Of a stretch of DNA of 64,000 bases, positions 1-8,331 are shown one piece after another. Origin of the DNA: Pinirhizobacter sp036499745. GTDB lineage: Bacteria; Pseudomonadota; Gammaproteobacteria; Xanthomonadales; Rhodanobacteraceae. The notes under the pieces are model-generated. The model was not told the DNA's origin and did not search any database. It saw only the letters and a program-made list of their open reading frames with translations. The stretch lies in the NCBI RefSeq assembly GCF_036499745.1, contig NZ_DASYDG010000045.1, forward strand, positions 94,046-158,045, read 5' to 3'. A program made the position numbers and the translations under genes. Numbering within the stretch: the stretch's first letter is position 1; every line of letters starts with the position of its first letter.

Positions 1-1602
1 GCCACCACGAGCGCGGTCGGCGGCATCGAACAGGGCTGGCGCCATCTGGTTGAAGCGAAGGCGCATCTGCGTACAGCGGTCGAGCCAGTCGTCGCCCTGG
101 AACAACACCACGAAATCGTCGCCGCCGATGTGCCCGACGAAGTCGGTATCGTGGCGCAGGTCCCCGGTGAGCGTGCTGGCCAGCAGGCAGATCATCTCGT
201 CACCGCGGAAGTATCCATACTGATCGTTGAACGGCTTGAACTGGTCCAGGTCGAAGTAGGTCGCCGTGAACGGACGCCCGGCCTCGAGCAGGCGGGCGAT
301 ATGCTCGGTAACGGGGATATTGCCCGGAAGGAAGGTCAGAGGATTGGCGTAGCGCGCAGCTTCCACGCGTATCTCGGTAACGCGCCGCACGAGTGACTCA
401 CCCGTGCCGAGCCCCAGGTAGCGGCCCTGCGAGGTAATCACGAAGCCGTCGCTCAGGTATCGTTGGTCTTCGCCGCGAAGGATGTCGGCCATGCTCTGCA
501 GCGACTGTTCCGCGTCGCACAGCAGTGGATGGGCATTCATGAAGCTGGTGCAACTCTTTCGACCGAAGAGTTCGCGCGCGAAGGGCTGCGCCATGCGTTC
601 GGTAAAGGCGCGCCGGTTGACGATGCCGATCGGCCGGTCATCTTCCACCACCGCCACGGCGTGCAGCCGCTCATCGGCGCCGAACACTTGCACAAGATCT
701 TCGTTGGTCTGCGTCGGCAGCAGTGCCGGCGCCTGGATCAACAAGTGTTCGGCGTTCAGTGGCCGCGCGCTCACCGGGCCGCGCGGGCGCGGGGGCACCG
801 GCACACTGGCGCTGGCCAGCGCCTGCATTGCTGCTACCGGCACGGCGCCGACAGGTTCGCTTTCCGGATGCCCAATCAAGAATCCCTGCGCGAAAGGAAT
901 GCCCAGTTCGCGCAGCATGCACAGGTCGTCGCCCTCTTCCACCCCTTCACCCACCAGTTCCGCGCCAAGGGTTTCGGCCACCATGCACAGCGCCCGCACG
1001 ATGGCCAGCTTCTCTGCGCTCCTGGACAAGCCATTGATCAGGTAGCGATCGATCTTCACGATCTCCGGCTGCACCTCGTTCCACATCTCGAAGTTCGAAT
1101 GGCCGTTGCCGAAATCGTCCAGGGCAATGCGCACGCCCCGCGCCCGGAGGTAGCCAAGGGCATGGGCGAGCGCGGCGGCGTTCTCGACAATGTCGCGTTC
1201 GGTGATCTCCACGGTGATGCGGCCGAAGTCCAGCCCGGGCACCGTCAAGGCATCGATCACGTCGTCCGGCCGCAGTCCGTCATGCAACACCGCATGCGCG
1301 CTCAGGTTCACCAGCAGGCGGCCACCCAAAGCCTGTCGCGAGAACTCCGTGGCGATGCAGCGGGCAGCACGCAACTCGAATTCGCCAAGCTTGCCGCGGG
1401 CACGGGCCAGGTCCAGCAGGTCGATCGGCGTCAACGCAGCACCAGGCAAGTGACTTCGGATCAAACCCTCATAAGCCACGATGGCACCGGTCTGGATCCG
1501 GATCACCGGCTGGAAAGCGGCACGCAGGAAGACGGACGATAGTGCCTGGTCGAGGATCGAAGTCGGGTCTGAGCCCGGGAGTGTGGTTTCCAGGCGGGGC
1601 AT
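1..1602 (-). CDS. EAL-CBS-GGDEF cyclic-di-GMP protein (partial, 3' end outside window)
   Basis: Read on the minus strand from an ATG at 1602, the frame stays open for 534 codons to the window edge, so the C-terminus is missing. The N-terminal third is an EAL phosphodiesterase domain: AFQPV, then YEGLIR at the metal site (the EGL variant of EALLR), LDDFGNG, KIDRYLI and GEGVEEGDD. A linker leads to a CBS-pair region, and the last part is a GGDEF domain with FDLDQFKPFND and IGGDDF. The signature reads GGDDF, so the usual Glu at position 4 is Asp, which may lower cyclase activity. The predicted role is turnover or sensing of c-di-GMP, with the CBS pair possibly binding a nucleotide. No strong ribosome site precedes the ATG, so the start is tentative. 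It diverges from pitA. Confidence 0.85.
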   Translation of the reverse strand, partial: MPRLETTLPGSDPTSILDQALSSVFLRAAFQPVIRIQTGAIVAYEGLIRSHLPGAALTPIDLLDLARARGKLGEFELRAARCIATEFSRQALGGRLLVNLSAHAVLHDGLRPDDVIDALTVPGLDFGRITVEITERDIVENAAALAHALGYLRARGVRIALDDFGNGHSNFEMWNEVQPEIVKIDRYLINGLSRSAEKLAIVRALCMVAETLGAELVGEGVEEGDDLCMLRELGIPFAQGFLIGHPESEPVGAVPVAAMQALASASVPVPPRPRGPVSARPLNAEHLLIQAPALLPTQTNEDLVQVFGADERLHAVAVVEDDRPIGIVNRRAFTERMAQPFARELFGRKSCTSFMNAHPLLCDAEQSLQSMADILRGEDQRYLSDGFVITSQGRYLGLGTGESLVRRVTEIRVEAARYANPLTFLPGNIPVTEHIARLLEAGRPFTATYFDLDQFKPFNDQYGYFRGDEMICLLASTLTGDLRHDTDFVGHIGGDDFVVLFQGDDWLDRCTQMRLRFNQMAPALFDAADRARGG

Positions 1603-1779
1603 GCGTTGGGCCGGGGAAAGGTGTTGGCGGGGTATCGGCCCCGACAGTGACGCCTTAAGTGAATTTTTAATGACACCTTGGCATATCAGGCAGTTAACGT
1701 ATCCGCCCGCACTGACACCGGGGAGTCACAAACGGCTGCTATTGCTTCGTGGACCCATGGCGAATCCCGGAGCATCCGC

Positions 1780-3366
1780 ATGAACAGCGTGGTCCTAGGT
1801 GAAGGCGTCAAAGGCTCCCCCGTCCAGCGTTACCTGGGCTTCGGCCTGTTCGGTGGCTTCCTGCTCGCCGCGGCAATCTACGTGGCCTCCCAGCTTGGCC
1901 ACGACCTGGAAGTGGTGCCCTCCAGTTCCACCCTCGCCTACATCCTGCTCGGTGTCGCCCTGCTGATCGCCCTGGGCTTCGAATTCGTCAATGGCTTCCA
2001 CGACACAGCCAATGCTGTGGCCACGGTGATCTATACACGCGCGCTGCCGGCCAGTTTCGCGGTGGTCTGGTCCGGTGCCTGGAATTTCGTCGGCGTGCTG
2101 ATTTCCAGTGGAGCTGTGGCCTACACAGTACTGCAACTACTGCCCATCTCCCTGGTATTGAACGTAGGGTCAAGCACGGGGTTTGCGATGGTATTCGCGC
2201 TGCTTATCGCCGCAATCATCTGGAACCTTGGCACCTGGTACCTCGGATTGCCCTCGTCGAGTTCGCACACCTTGATCGGCTCGATCATCGGCGTGGGCGT
2301 GATGAACCAGCTGATGAGCTCCGGCGACGCCACCAGCGCCGTGGACTGGAGCCAGGCATGGAATGTCGGCAAGAGCCTCCTGCTGTCGCCGTTGGTAGGC
2401 TTCGGTCTGGCTTTCGGACTGCTGCTGCTCCTGCGCTCACTGGTGAAGGTGCCAGAGCTCTATCAGGAACCCAAGGGCGACGCGCCACCGCCGTTCTGGG
2501 TGCGAAGCCTGTTGATCCTTACCTGCACCGGCGTCTCGTTCGCCCATGGCTCCAATGACGGCCAGAAGGGCATGGGCCTGATCATGCTGATCCTGATAGG
2601 CACAGTGCCGGGTGCCTACGCGCTCAATCGCGCGGTGACGCCCAGTGAGACACAGACTTTCATCGCGGTAGCGCATTCAGCCAGCGAAGTATTTGCCCGT
2701 CATGGCGTTGGCGCCCCTCCCGTTACCGATCCGCGCGCGGAAGTTGAGCGGTACATCAACTCACACGAGGCACGGCCAGCCACCATCGCCGCGCTCGGCC
2801 AGCTCACCGACGCGATCAGCAACCAGGTGGGCCACAGCGCCACGTTGGCCGACGTGCCGCAGAACGCGGTGAACAACGTACGCAACAACATGTACCTCAG
2901 TTCCGAAGCGTTGCGCGTGATGGCCAAAGCCAAGCAGCCTGCGTTCAGTGCCAGTGACCAGGCCGTGCTCGACAACTACCACGCGTCGCTGGACAAGGGC
3001 ACCAAGTTCATCCCGACCTGGGTCAAGGTAGCCGTGGCGTTTGCACTGGGCCTGGGCACCATGGTCGGCTGGCGTCGCATCGTACGCACTGTGGGCGAAC
3101 GCATCGGAAAGCAGCACCTGACCTATGCGCAAGGTGCTTCGGCTGAAGTCGTGGCGGCGATCACCATCGGCGCGGCAGACCGCTTCGGCCTGCCGGTAAG
3201 CACCACGCACGTGCTGTCCTCAGGCGTCGCCGGATCGATGGTCGCGCAGGGATCGGGCCTGCAGTGGGCCACCGTGCGCAGCATGCTTATGGCCTGGCTA
3301 CTCACCCTGCCCGTCTCGATCGTACTGGCGGCGGGCCTGTTCTGGGTGTTCCGCCACGTTTTCTAA
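1780..3366 (+). CDS. pitA: PitA-family inorganic phosphate transporter
   Basis: A 528-residue inner-membrane transporter of the PiT family (metal-phosphate/proton symport). The two inverted family signatures are visible: GFEFVNGFHDTANAVAT in the first half, and FAHGSNDGQKGMG with GLPVSTTHV in the second. About ten hydrophobic segments flank a hydrophilic loop of roughly 120 residues after the FAHGSNDG motif, as in long PitA forms of Proteobacteria. The ATG at 1780 is chosen because GGAG lies about 9 bases upstream and the protein then begins just before the first membrane segment. The upstream in-frame ATG at 1678 would add 34 uncharacteristic residues. The gene stands alone, convergent with the next minus-strand gene. 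No Pho box was recognised. Confidence 0.93.
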   Translation: MNSVVLGEGVKGSPVQRYLGFGLFGGFLLAAAIYVASQLGHDLEVVPSSSTLAYILLGVALLIALGFEFVNGFHDTANAVATVIYTRALPASFAVVWSGAWNFVGVLISSGAVAYTVLQLLPISLVLNVGSSTGFAMVFALLIAAIIWNLGTWYLGLPSSSSHTLIGSIIGVGVMNQLMSSGDATSAVDWSQAWNVGKSLLLSPLVGFGLAFGLLLLLRSLVKVPELYQEPKGDAPPPFWVRSLLILTCTGVSFAHGSNDGQKGMGLIMLILIGTVPGAYALNRAVTPSETQTFIAVAHSASEVFARHGVGAPPVTDPRAEVERYINSHEARPATIAALGQLTDAISNQVGHSATLADVPQNAVNNVRNNMYLSSEALRVMAKAKQPAFSASDQAVLDNYHASLDKGTKFIPTWVKVAVAFALGLGTMVGWRRIVRTVGERIGKQHLTYAQGASAEVVAAITIGAADRFGLPVSTTHVLSSGVAGSMVAQGSGLQWATVRSMLMAWLLTLPVSIVLAAGLFWVFRHVF

Positions 3367-3379
3367 GCCGTGGCCCGCC

Positions 3380-4765
3380 TCAGGGTGAAGGCGGCGCCGC
3401 GCCCTTCGGCGGCGGCGGAGCGAACGTCGCTAGGCGTGAACGCATGTAGCGTTCAATGCACTTCGCGTCGCTGCCGCACAGGTCGTTGCGCTCACGCTGC
3501 CAGCTGGCCTGGCCTTCACGCAACGTGGTGGCCTGCTCTCCGGATGTTCGCGCCAACGCCCTGTTGTAAGCCGTGGCCTGTTCACGATCGAGCGCGGACA
3601 GCGGCTTGCTGGCGCAGATCACCGTCTCGGCCATGGTGAGCGATTTCTTGCAGTCGAAAGAAGGGCCCGTGCCTTCAGCTGCGACGCTGGCAGGCTCCAC
3701 ATGAGCGGGCGGCACTGACGATGCAGGCGAAGGAGCATTAACCGATGTGGCCGACGAAGGGGCCGGGGCGCTCGACGACGTCGCCGGCTGCAACGCGGCT
3801 ATGGGTGCGGTTGAATGGGTGGACGCTGCCGGAACAGGTGCCGAGGGAGCCGGCGATCCGGTGGCGGCCACCGGCGCGGCACCCACCGGGTGTGGGCGCA
3901 CCGGAGCCTGCCGATCAACCACCAATTGGCCGGCGGTGACATCGTTGACCTGCGAGCTCGGTGGCAGGTGGAGATCGTCACGCAGCACGAACAATGCCGC
4001 CCAGGCGACGGACAGTACCGCACCGATCGCAATGGCAAATCGCGCGCGGCCGATGCCCTGTTTTTGCGGATGACGATGGATGTCACGAATGGCAAGCATG
4101 CCAGCCACCATCGCCAGCAGGCCGACCCCCGGAAGGATCGAAAACACGCCCAGATAACCGGCGATGGCAGCAATCGACGAGCGCGGCGTCTGGGCTTGCA
4201 CAGGCTCCGCGGACACTTCTTCTTCGACGATCGGCTGCGCCCACGCCGGCGGGAACGCCGAGGCATCGGCGGGCTGCGGCGGCGGTAGAGTCGGTTCGAA
4301 AGCTACCGGGGCTTCAGGTTCCGCGGCAACTTCGACGGCTTCCACCGTATCTTCGAAGGCAGATACAGGTTCGGCGTGGTCCCACGACGGTGACACCGTG
4401 GGCGCCTGCCAGACCTGCCACTCACGCGTGTTGCGCAGGCGGTAGCGCTCGCCATCAGCGATGTATCGCTCGAGCGCGGCATGAGGTACGGGGCCGAGCG
4501 AGGCGCCCTGGCGTTCGATGTACACGAAGGGGTCGCGATCGGGGACGACTTCGGCGATGGCGCCAATGGCGGCCAGCCGGGCGGCCACGTCGGTGGCAAC
4601 GGCTTCGTCCAGCTGCCTGCGCACCAGCACCGGCATCGCCGAAAGTACCTTTGCCGCGAAGGCTGCCCGGTCCAGGCCCATGGCCTTCGCAACGGGCGTC
4701 CAATCGACATCCGCCTGGCCGGCTTTCGGGCCGGCGAGCACCACACCAAATGACGTCACGCGCAT
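3380..4765 (-). CDS. Membrane protein with GYF_2-like, DUF4190 and LprI-like regions
   Basis: A 461-residue protein of mosaic build. Residues 1-80 form a small helical domain often found at the start of xanthomonad membrane proteins. Residues about 80-122 look like a GYF_2 domain (FVYIERQGASLGPV followed by REWQVW). An acidic Pro-rich stretch leads to two membrane segments of DUF4190 type around residues 190-260. Then comes a long Ala/Pro/Ser linker, and a C-terminal LprI-like (DUF1311) domain with four cysteines: FDCKKSLTMAETVICASKPL and DLCGSDAKC. LprI domains bind or inhibit lysozyme in other bacteria, so a periplasmic, cell-wall-protective role is possible but inferred. It ends 13 bases from the pitA stop, in convergent orientation. 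Confidence 0.75.
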   Translation of the reverse strand: MRVTSFGVVLAGPKAGQADVDWTPVAKAMGLDRAAFAAKVLSAMPVLVRRQLDEAVATDVAARLAAIGAIAEVVPDRDPFVYIERQGASLGPVPHAALERYIADGERYRLRNTREWQVWQAPTVSPSWDHAEPVSAFEDTVEAVEVAAEPEAPVAFEPTLPPPQPADASAFPPAWAQPIVEEEVSAEPVQAQTPRSSIAAIAGYLGVFSILPGVGLLAMVAGMLAIRDIHRHPQKQGIGRARFAIAIGAVLSVAWAALFVLRDDLHLPPSSQVNDVTAGQLVVDRQAPVRPHPVGAAPVAATGSPAPSAPVPAASTHSTAPIAALQPATSSSAPAPSSATSVNAPSPASSVPPAHVEPASVAAEGTGPSFDCKKSLTMAETVICASKPLSALDREQATAYNRALARTSGEQATTLREGQASWQRERNDLCGSDAKCIERYMRSRLATFAPPPPKGAAPPSP

Positions 4766-4824
4766 ATCCCCCTGTTCTCCGGGGAGTTTAGACCGTTCGC
4801 AGCCTTAGCGCATCCGGCTACAGG

Positions 4825-6948
4825 CTAGCCCGCGTGCCGGCTGTATGCCGGCCGCTGCGCGCGCACTTCATAGAGCTTGCGGTCGGCCTCGGCGATGGCG
4901 TCTTCCAGGGTATTGCCGGCATGACGAAGGCCCTGCCCCACGGTGAACCCGATGGGCGCTTCGTTGCGATCGTCGAGCATGCGGGTAGCAATCGCATGCG
5001 TGGCGTCGGCATCGGCACCGTGCAGCATCACCAGGAACTCGTCGCCGCCCAGGCGCACCACGGCGTCATCGGGGCGTACGTGCGCGCGCAGGAACTGCGC
5101 CATCGCTACCAGCACTTCGTCGCCGCGCTGGTGGCCGTAGGTATCGTTGACCTGTTTGAAGCGATCCAGGTCGATGGCGATGCAACCCCATGCAATCCGC
5201 TGGCGTGGGTCGGCCTCGACCTCGGCGAGGAAACGGCGGTTGAAGCAACCGGTGAGCGGGTCGCGGATGGCCGACTCACGCAAGCGGCGCTCAAGATCGC
5301 GGCGCTCGGTGATGTCCTGGGCGTGGCCGAGCACGTATGTTTCCGGGCCGGTGGTATCGAGCATATTGTTGTATTGCCAGGTATGCCGGGTGCCGTCCTT
5401 GGCCAGGAGCTCGAGCACACCGGAGTCCGCGCCGTTGGCGCGCACTCTCTCAAGGTAGGCTGCGAACGCCACATGCAGTTCAGCGCGCATGAAGTCCATC
5501 AGGGGCCGGCCCATCATCTCGGCCACGCGGTATCCCAGGGTACGCGCGGCGGCCAGGTTGATCGACAGGATCACGCCGTCGAGGTCATGGGTGCAGATCA
5601 GGCCAAGGCTGTTCTGGAACAGGCGGCGGAAGCGTTGCTCGCTCTCGGCCAGGGCTTCCACGGCCTGCTTGCGCACGGTGATGTCCTGTAATGCACCCAC
5701 CAGCCGCCGGGGGCGGTCGCCTTCGTACTCGGCTGAGCCGAAGGTGCGCACCCAGATGTCCCGCCCGTCGGCGGTGACGAAGGGGAGTTCGAGGTCCCAG
5801 TTGCTGCCGCTGGAAATGGCACGGGTAAATGCCTCTTCGATCAGCGGACGTGCTTCGGGCGCGTAGAAAGCCAGGCTCTCGCGCATGGACGGCGCGTAGC
5901 CCTCGGTCACGCCATGGATGCGGCAGGTCGCGTCCGACCAGGTGATCTTGTAGGTATCCAGGTCCATCTCCCAGCCGCCGACGGCCGCCATGCGGCCGGT
6001 GCGGTCGAGGAAGGCTTCACTGGCGCGCAGGCGCGTCTCGGCGGTCTTGCGCGCGGTGATGTCGATCGCGGTGCCCTGGATCCAGTGTGGCTGGCCACCC
6101 AGTCCGAGGCTGGTCATACGGCCGCGGAAAAGCACCCATATGTCGTGACCATGTTTGTGCCGGAGCTGAAGCTCGCCATCGAATTCGTCGCTGCCGGAGG
6201 CCGCCAGGAGCCGGGCGCGCTCCACCATGCGCTGCCACGCCGAAGGCCCGCTGAGCGTGGGCAGGCTGATGGTGGTGTATGGCGCCATCTCCACCGGCGT
6301 GTAACCGATGATGTCCACCCAGCGCCCATCGAGCTCCAGCTCACCGGTTTGCACGTTCCAGCGCCAGATCCCCGCCGAGGTACCGTTGATGATCTGGGCC
6401 AGCCGTTCGCCGGCATCGGCTTCGCGTTGCAGCGCAGAGTTCCGATCGATGGCCAGGGCACGCTGGTCCAGCGCCTCGGACACCACGTGGGCCAGTTCAT
6501 TGAGAATGGCGCGCTGGCGGTCATCGAGCTGGCGCGGTTCGCGGTCGATCACGCACAGCGCACCCATCCGCAGCCCATCGTGCAGGGCAATCGGTGCACC
6601 GGCATAGAACCGGATGTCGGGCGAACCGGTGACAAGGGGATTGCCGGCAAAGCGTTCGTCGGCGCGCGCGTCGGGAATCTCCAGCAAGCCATCTTCAAGA
6701 ATGGTATGGGCGCAGAAAGCCACTTCACGCGGAGTCTCGCTGACACCGGGCAGGCCATGGTTGGCCTTGAACCACTGCCGGTGGGCATCGACCAGGGTCA
6801 CCATGCCGATCGGTGTCCCGGCGACCATGGCGGCGGCCCTGGCCAGGGCGTCGAACAGTGGTTCAGACCCGGTATCCAGGACAGCAAGTTCATGCAGCCG
6901 CGCGATGCGTCGGCTTTCGTTGGGCGGTAGCGGGGCCGGTCGGGTCAT
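4825..6948 (-). CDS. GAF-PAS-PAS-PAS-GGDEF diguanylate cyclase
   Basis: A 707-residue soluble sensor cyclase that makes c-di-GMP from two GTP. The order is a GAF domain (residues about 20-165, with VAFCAHTI and FYAGAPI), then three PAS/PAC modules. These end in ITARKTAETRL, ITVRKQAVEAL and ITERRDLERRL. A GGDEF domain of about 160 residues follows. The active site is intact (VRLGGDEFLVML), and an RxxD inhibitory site (RPDD) lies five residues before GGDEF, so product inhibition is expected. There are no membrane segments, so it is cytoplasmic. The ligand of the GAF and PAS domains cannot be told from sequence. Confidence 0.9.
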   Translation of the reverse strand: MTRPAPLPPNESRRIARLHELAVLDTGSEPLFDALARAAAMVAGTPIGMVTLVDAHRQWFKANHGLPGVSETPREVAFCAHTILEDGLLEIPDARADERFAGNPLVTGSPDIRFYAGAPIALHDGLRMGALCVIDREPRQLDDRQRAILNELAHVVSEALDQRALAIDRNSALQREADAGERLAQIINGTSAGIWRWNVQTGELELDGRWVDIIGYTPVEMAPYTTISLPTLSGPSAWQRMVERARLLAASGSDEFDGELQLRHKHGHDIWVLFRGRMTSLGLGGQPHWIQGTAIDITARKTAETRLRASEAFLDRTGRMAAVGGWEMDLDTYKITWSDATCRIHGVTEGYAPSMRESLAFYAPEARPLIEEAFTRAISSGSNWDLELPFVTADGRDIWVRTFGSAEYEGDRPRRLVGALQDITVRKQAVEALAESEQRFRRLFQNSLGLICTHDLDGVILSINLAAARTLGYRVAEMMGRPLMDFMRAELHVAFAAYLERVRANGADSGVLELLAKDGTRHTWQYNNMLDTTGPETYVLGHAQDITERRDLERRLRESAIRDPLTGCFNRRFLAEVEADPRQRIAWGCIAIDLDRFKQVNDTYGHQRGDEVLVAMAQFLRAHVRPDDAVVRLGGDEFLVMLHGADADATHAIATRMLDDRNEAPIGFTVGQGLRHAGNTLEDAIAEADRKLYEVRAQRPAYSRHAG

Positions 6949-7125
6949 GTCAGCAAGGGGAACCCAGGGGTGCTCTGTTCATGATTAGCAGAATTGGCGT
7001 GGAAAATCCCTCTTCAAGGTCACGCAGCCGTCCTTCCCGCCTCACGGTCCAACATACGCCCGCGTACCCGGCCCGGGGCGCCTTGCCGCTAAAATGCCCG
7101 TTCCGCAAAGACAGGATCAACGCGC

Positions 7126-8331
7126 GTGGTCATCAACCCGAAAGTCCGTGGCTTCATCTGCACCACCGCCCACCCGGTTGGCTGCGAGAAAAACGTCATC
7201 GACCAGATCGAAACCACCCGCATCCAGGGCGTTCGCACCGATGGCCCCAAGCGCGTACTGGTGATCGGCGCCTCCACGGGTTATGGCCTGGCCTCGCGGA
7301 TCACCGCTGCCTTCGGCTTTGGCGCTGCCACGCTCGGTGTCTTCTTTGAAAAACCCGCCACCGAAAGCAAAACCGGCACGGCCGGGTGGTACAACTCCGC
7401 CGCCTTCGAGCGCCTGGCCCACGAATCGGGCCTCTGGGCCAAATCGATCAATGGCGATGCGTTCTCCAACGAGGCCCGTGCCCGCGCCATCGAGATCATC
7501 AAGGCAGAGATGGGCGGCGAGGTGGACCTGGTGATTTATTCCCTGGCCTCGCCCGTGCGCAAGCTGCCTGATACCGGCGAACTGGTGCGTTCGGCGCTCA
7601 AGCCGATCGGCGGGCCTTACCAGGCCACCTCGATCGACACCAACAAGGACGCGATCATCAAGGTGTCGGTGGAACCGGCTACCGAACAGGAAGTGAAGGA
7701 CACCATCACCGTGATGGGTGGTGAAGACTGGACCCTGTGGATCGACGCCCTGGCTTCGGCCGGCGTGCTGGCGAAGCATGCCCGCACCGTGGCCTATAGC
7801 TATATCGGTACCGAAATCACCTGGCCGATCTACTGGCACGGCTCGATCGGCCAGGCCAAGCAGCACCTGGACGACACCGCGCACCAGCTCACGAAACGCT
7901 TTTCAGACCACGGCGTGGTAGCCCAGGTAGCGGTGATGAAATCGGTCGTCACCCAGGCCAGCGCAGCGATCCCGGTGATCCCGCTGTACGTATCCCTTGC
8001 CTTCAAGATCATGAAGGAAAAGGGGCTGCACGAGGGCACCATCGAGCAGACCAACCGCCTGTTCCGCGAACGCCTGTACCGCACCGACGGCGCCGTGCCG
8101 GAAGTGGACGACGAAGGCCGCCTGCGCCTGGACGACTGGGAACTGCGCGACGACGTGCAACGCGAGTGCACGGCGCAGTGGGACGGTGTCACCACCGAGA
8201 ATCTCTTCGATACCACCGATTACCGTGGCTACAAGATCGGCTTCCTGCATCTGTTCGGCTTCGCGCGGCCCGATGTGAACTACGAAGCCGACGTCAAGCC
8301 GGATCCTGAGTTCGACTGCATCGCGCTTTGA
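7126..8331 (+). CDS. fabV: FabV enoyl-[ACP] reductase (NADH)
   Basis: A 401-residue trans-2-enoyl-ACP reductase that performs the last step of the fatty-acid elongation cycle. FabV replaces FabI in many Xanthomonadales and is insensitive to triclosan. The start is GTG at 7126, giving the family opening MVINPKVRGFICTTAHPVGC; AGGA lies upstream. Other support is the nucleotide-binding GASTGYGLASR and the active-site Tyr-(8)-Lys arrangement: Tyr236 and Lys245 in IYWHGSIGQAK. The length fits the family. The final four bases overlap the start of the rhamnosidase gene (ATGA), so the two may be translationally coupled, although the functions are unrelated. Confidence 0.96.
   Translation: MVINPKVRGFICTTAHPVGCEKNVIDQIETTRIQGVRTDGPKRVLVIGASTGYGLASRITAAFGFGAATLGVFFEKPATESKTGTAGWYNSAAFERLAHESGLWAKSINGDAFSNEARARAIEIIKAEMGGEVDLVIYSLASPVRKLPDTGELVRSALKPIGGPYQATSIDTNKDAIIKVSVEPATEQEVKDTITVMGGEDWTLWIDALASAGVLAKHARTVAYSYIGTEITWPIYWHGSIGQAKQHLDDTAHQLTKRFSDHGVVAQVAVMKSVVTQASAAIPVIPLYVSLAFKIMKEKGLHEGTIEQTNRLFRERLYRTDGAVPEVDDEGRLRLDDWELRDDVQRECTAQWDGVTTENLFDTTDYRGYKIGFLHLFGFARPDVNYEADVKPDPEFDCIAL

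Noticed and set aside
463..1542. 359-codon plus-strand open frame
   Set aside because: It mirrors the EAL-CBS-GGDEF gene on the minus strand; the translation shows no domain and is His/Arg/Gln-rich, as is typical of antisense frames in high-GC DNA.
5914..6930. 338-codon plus-strand frame
   Set aside because: Antisense to the GAF-PAS-GGDEF gene; no start signal or domain.
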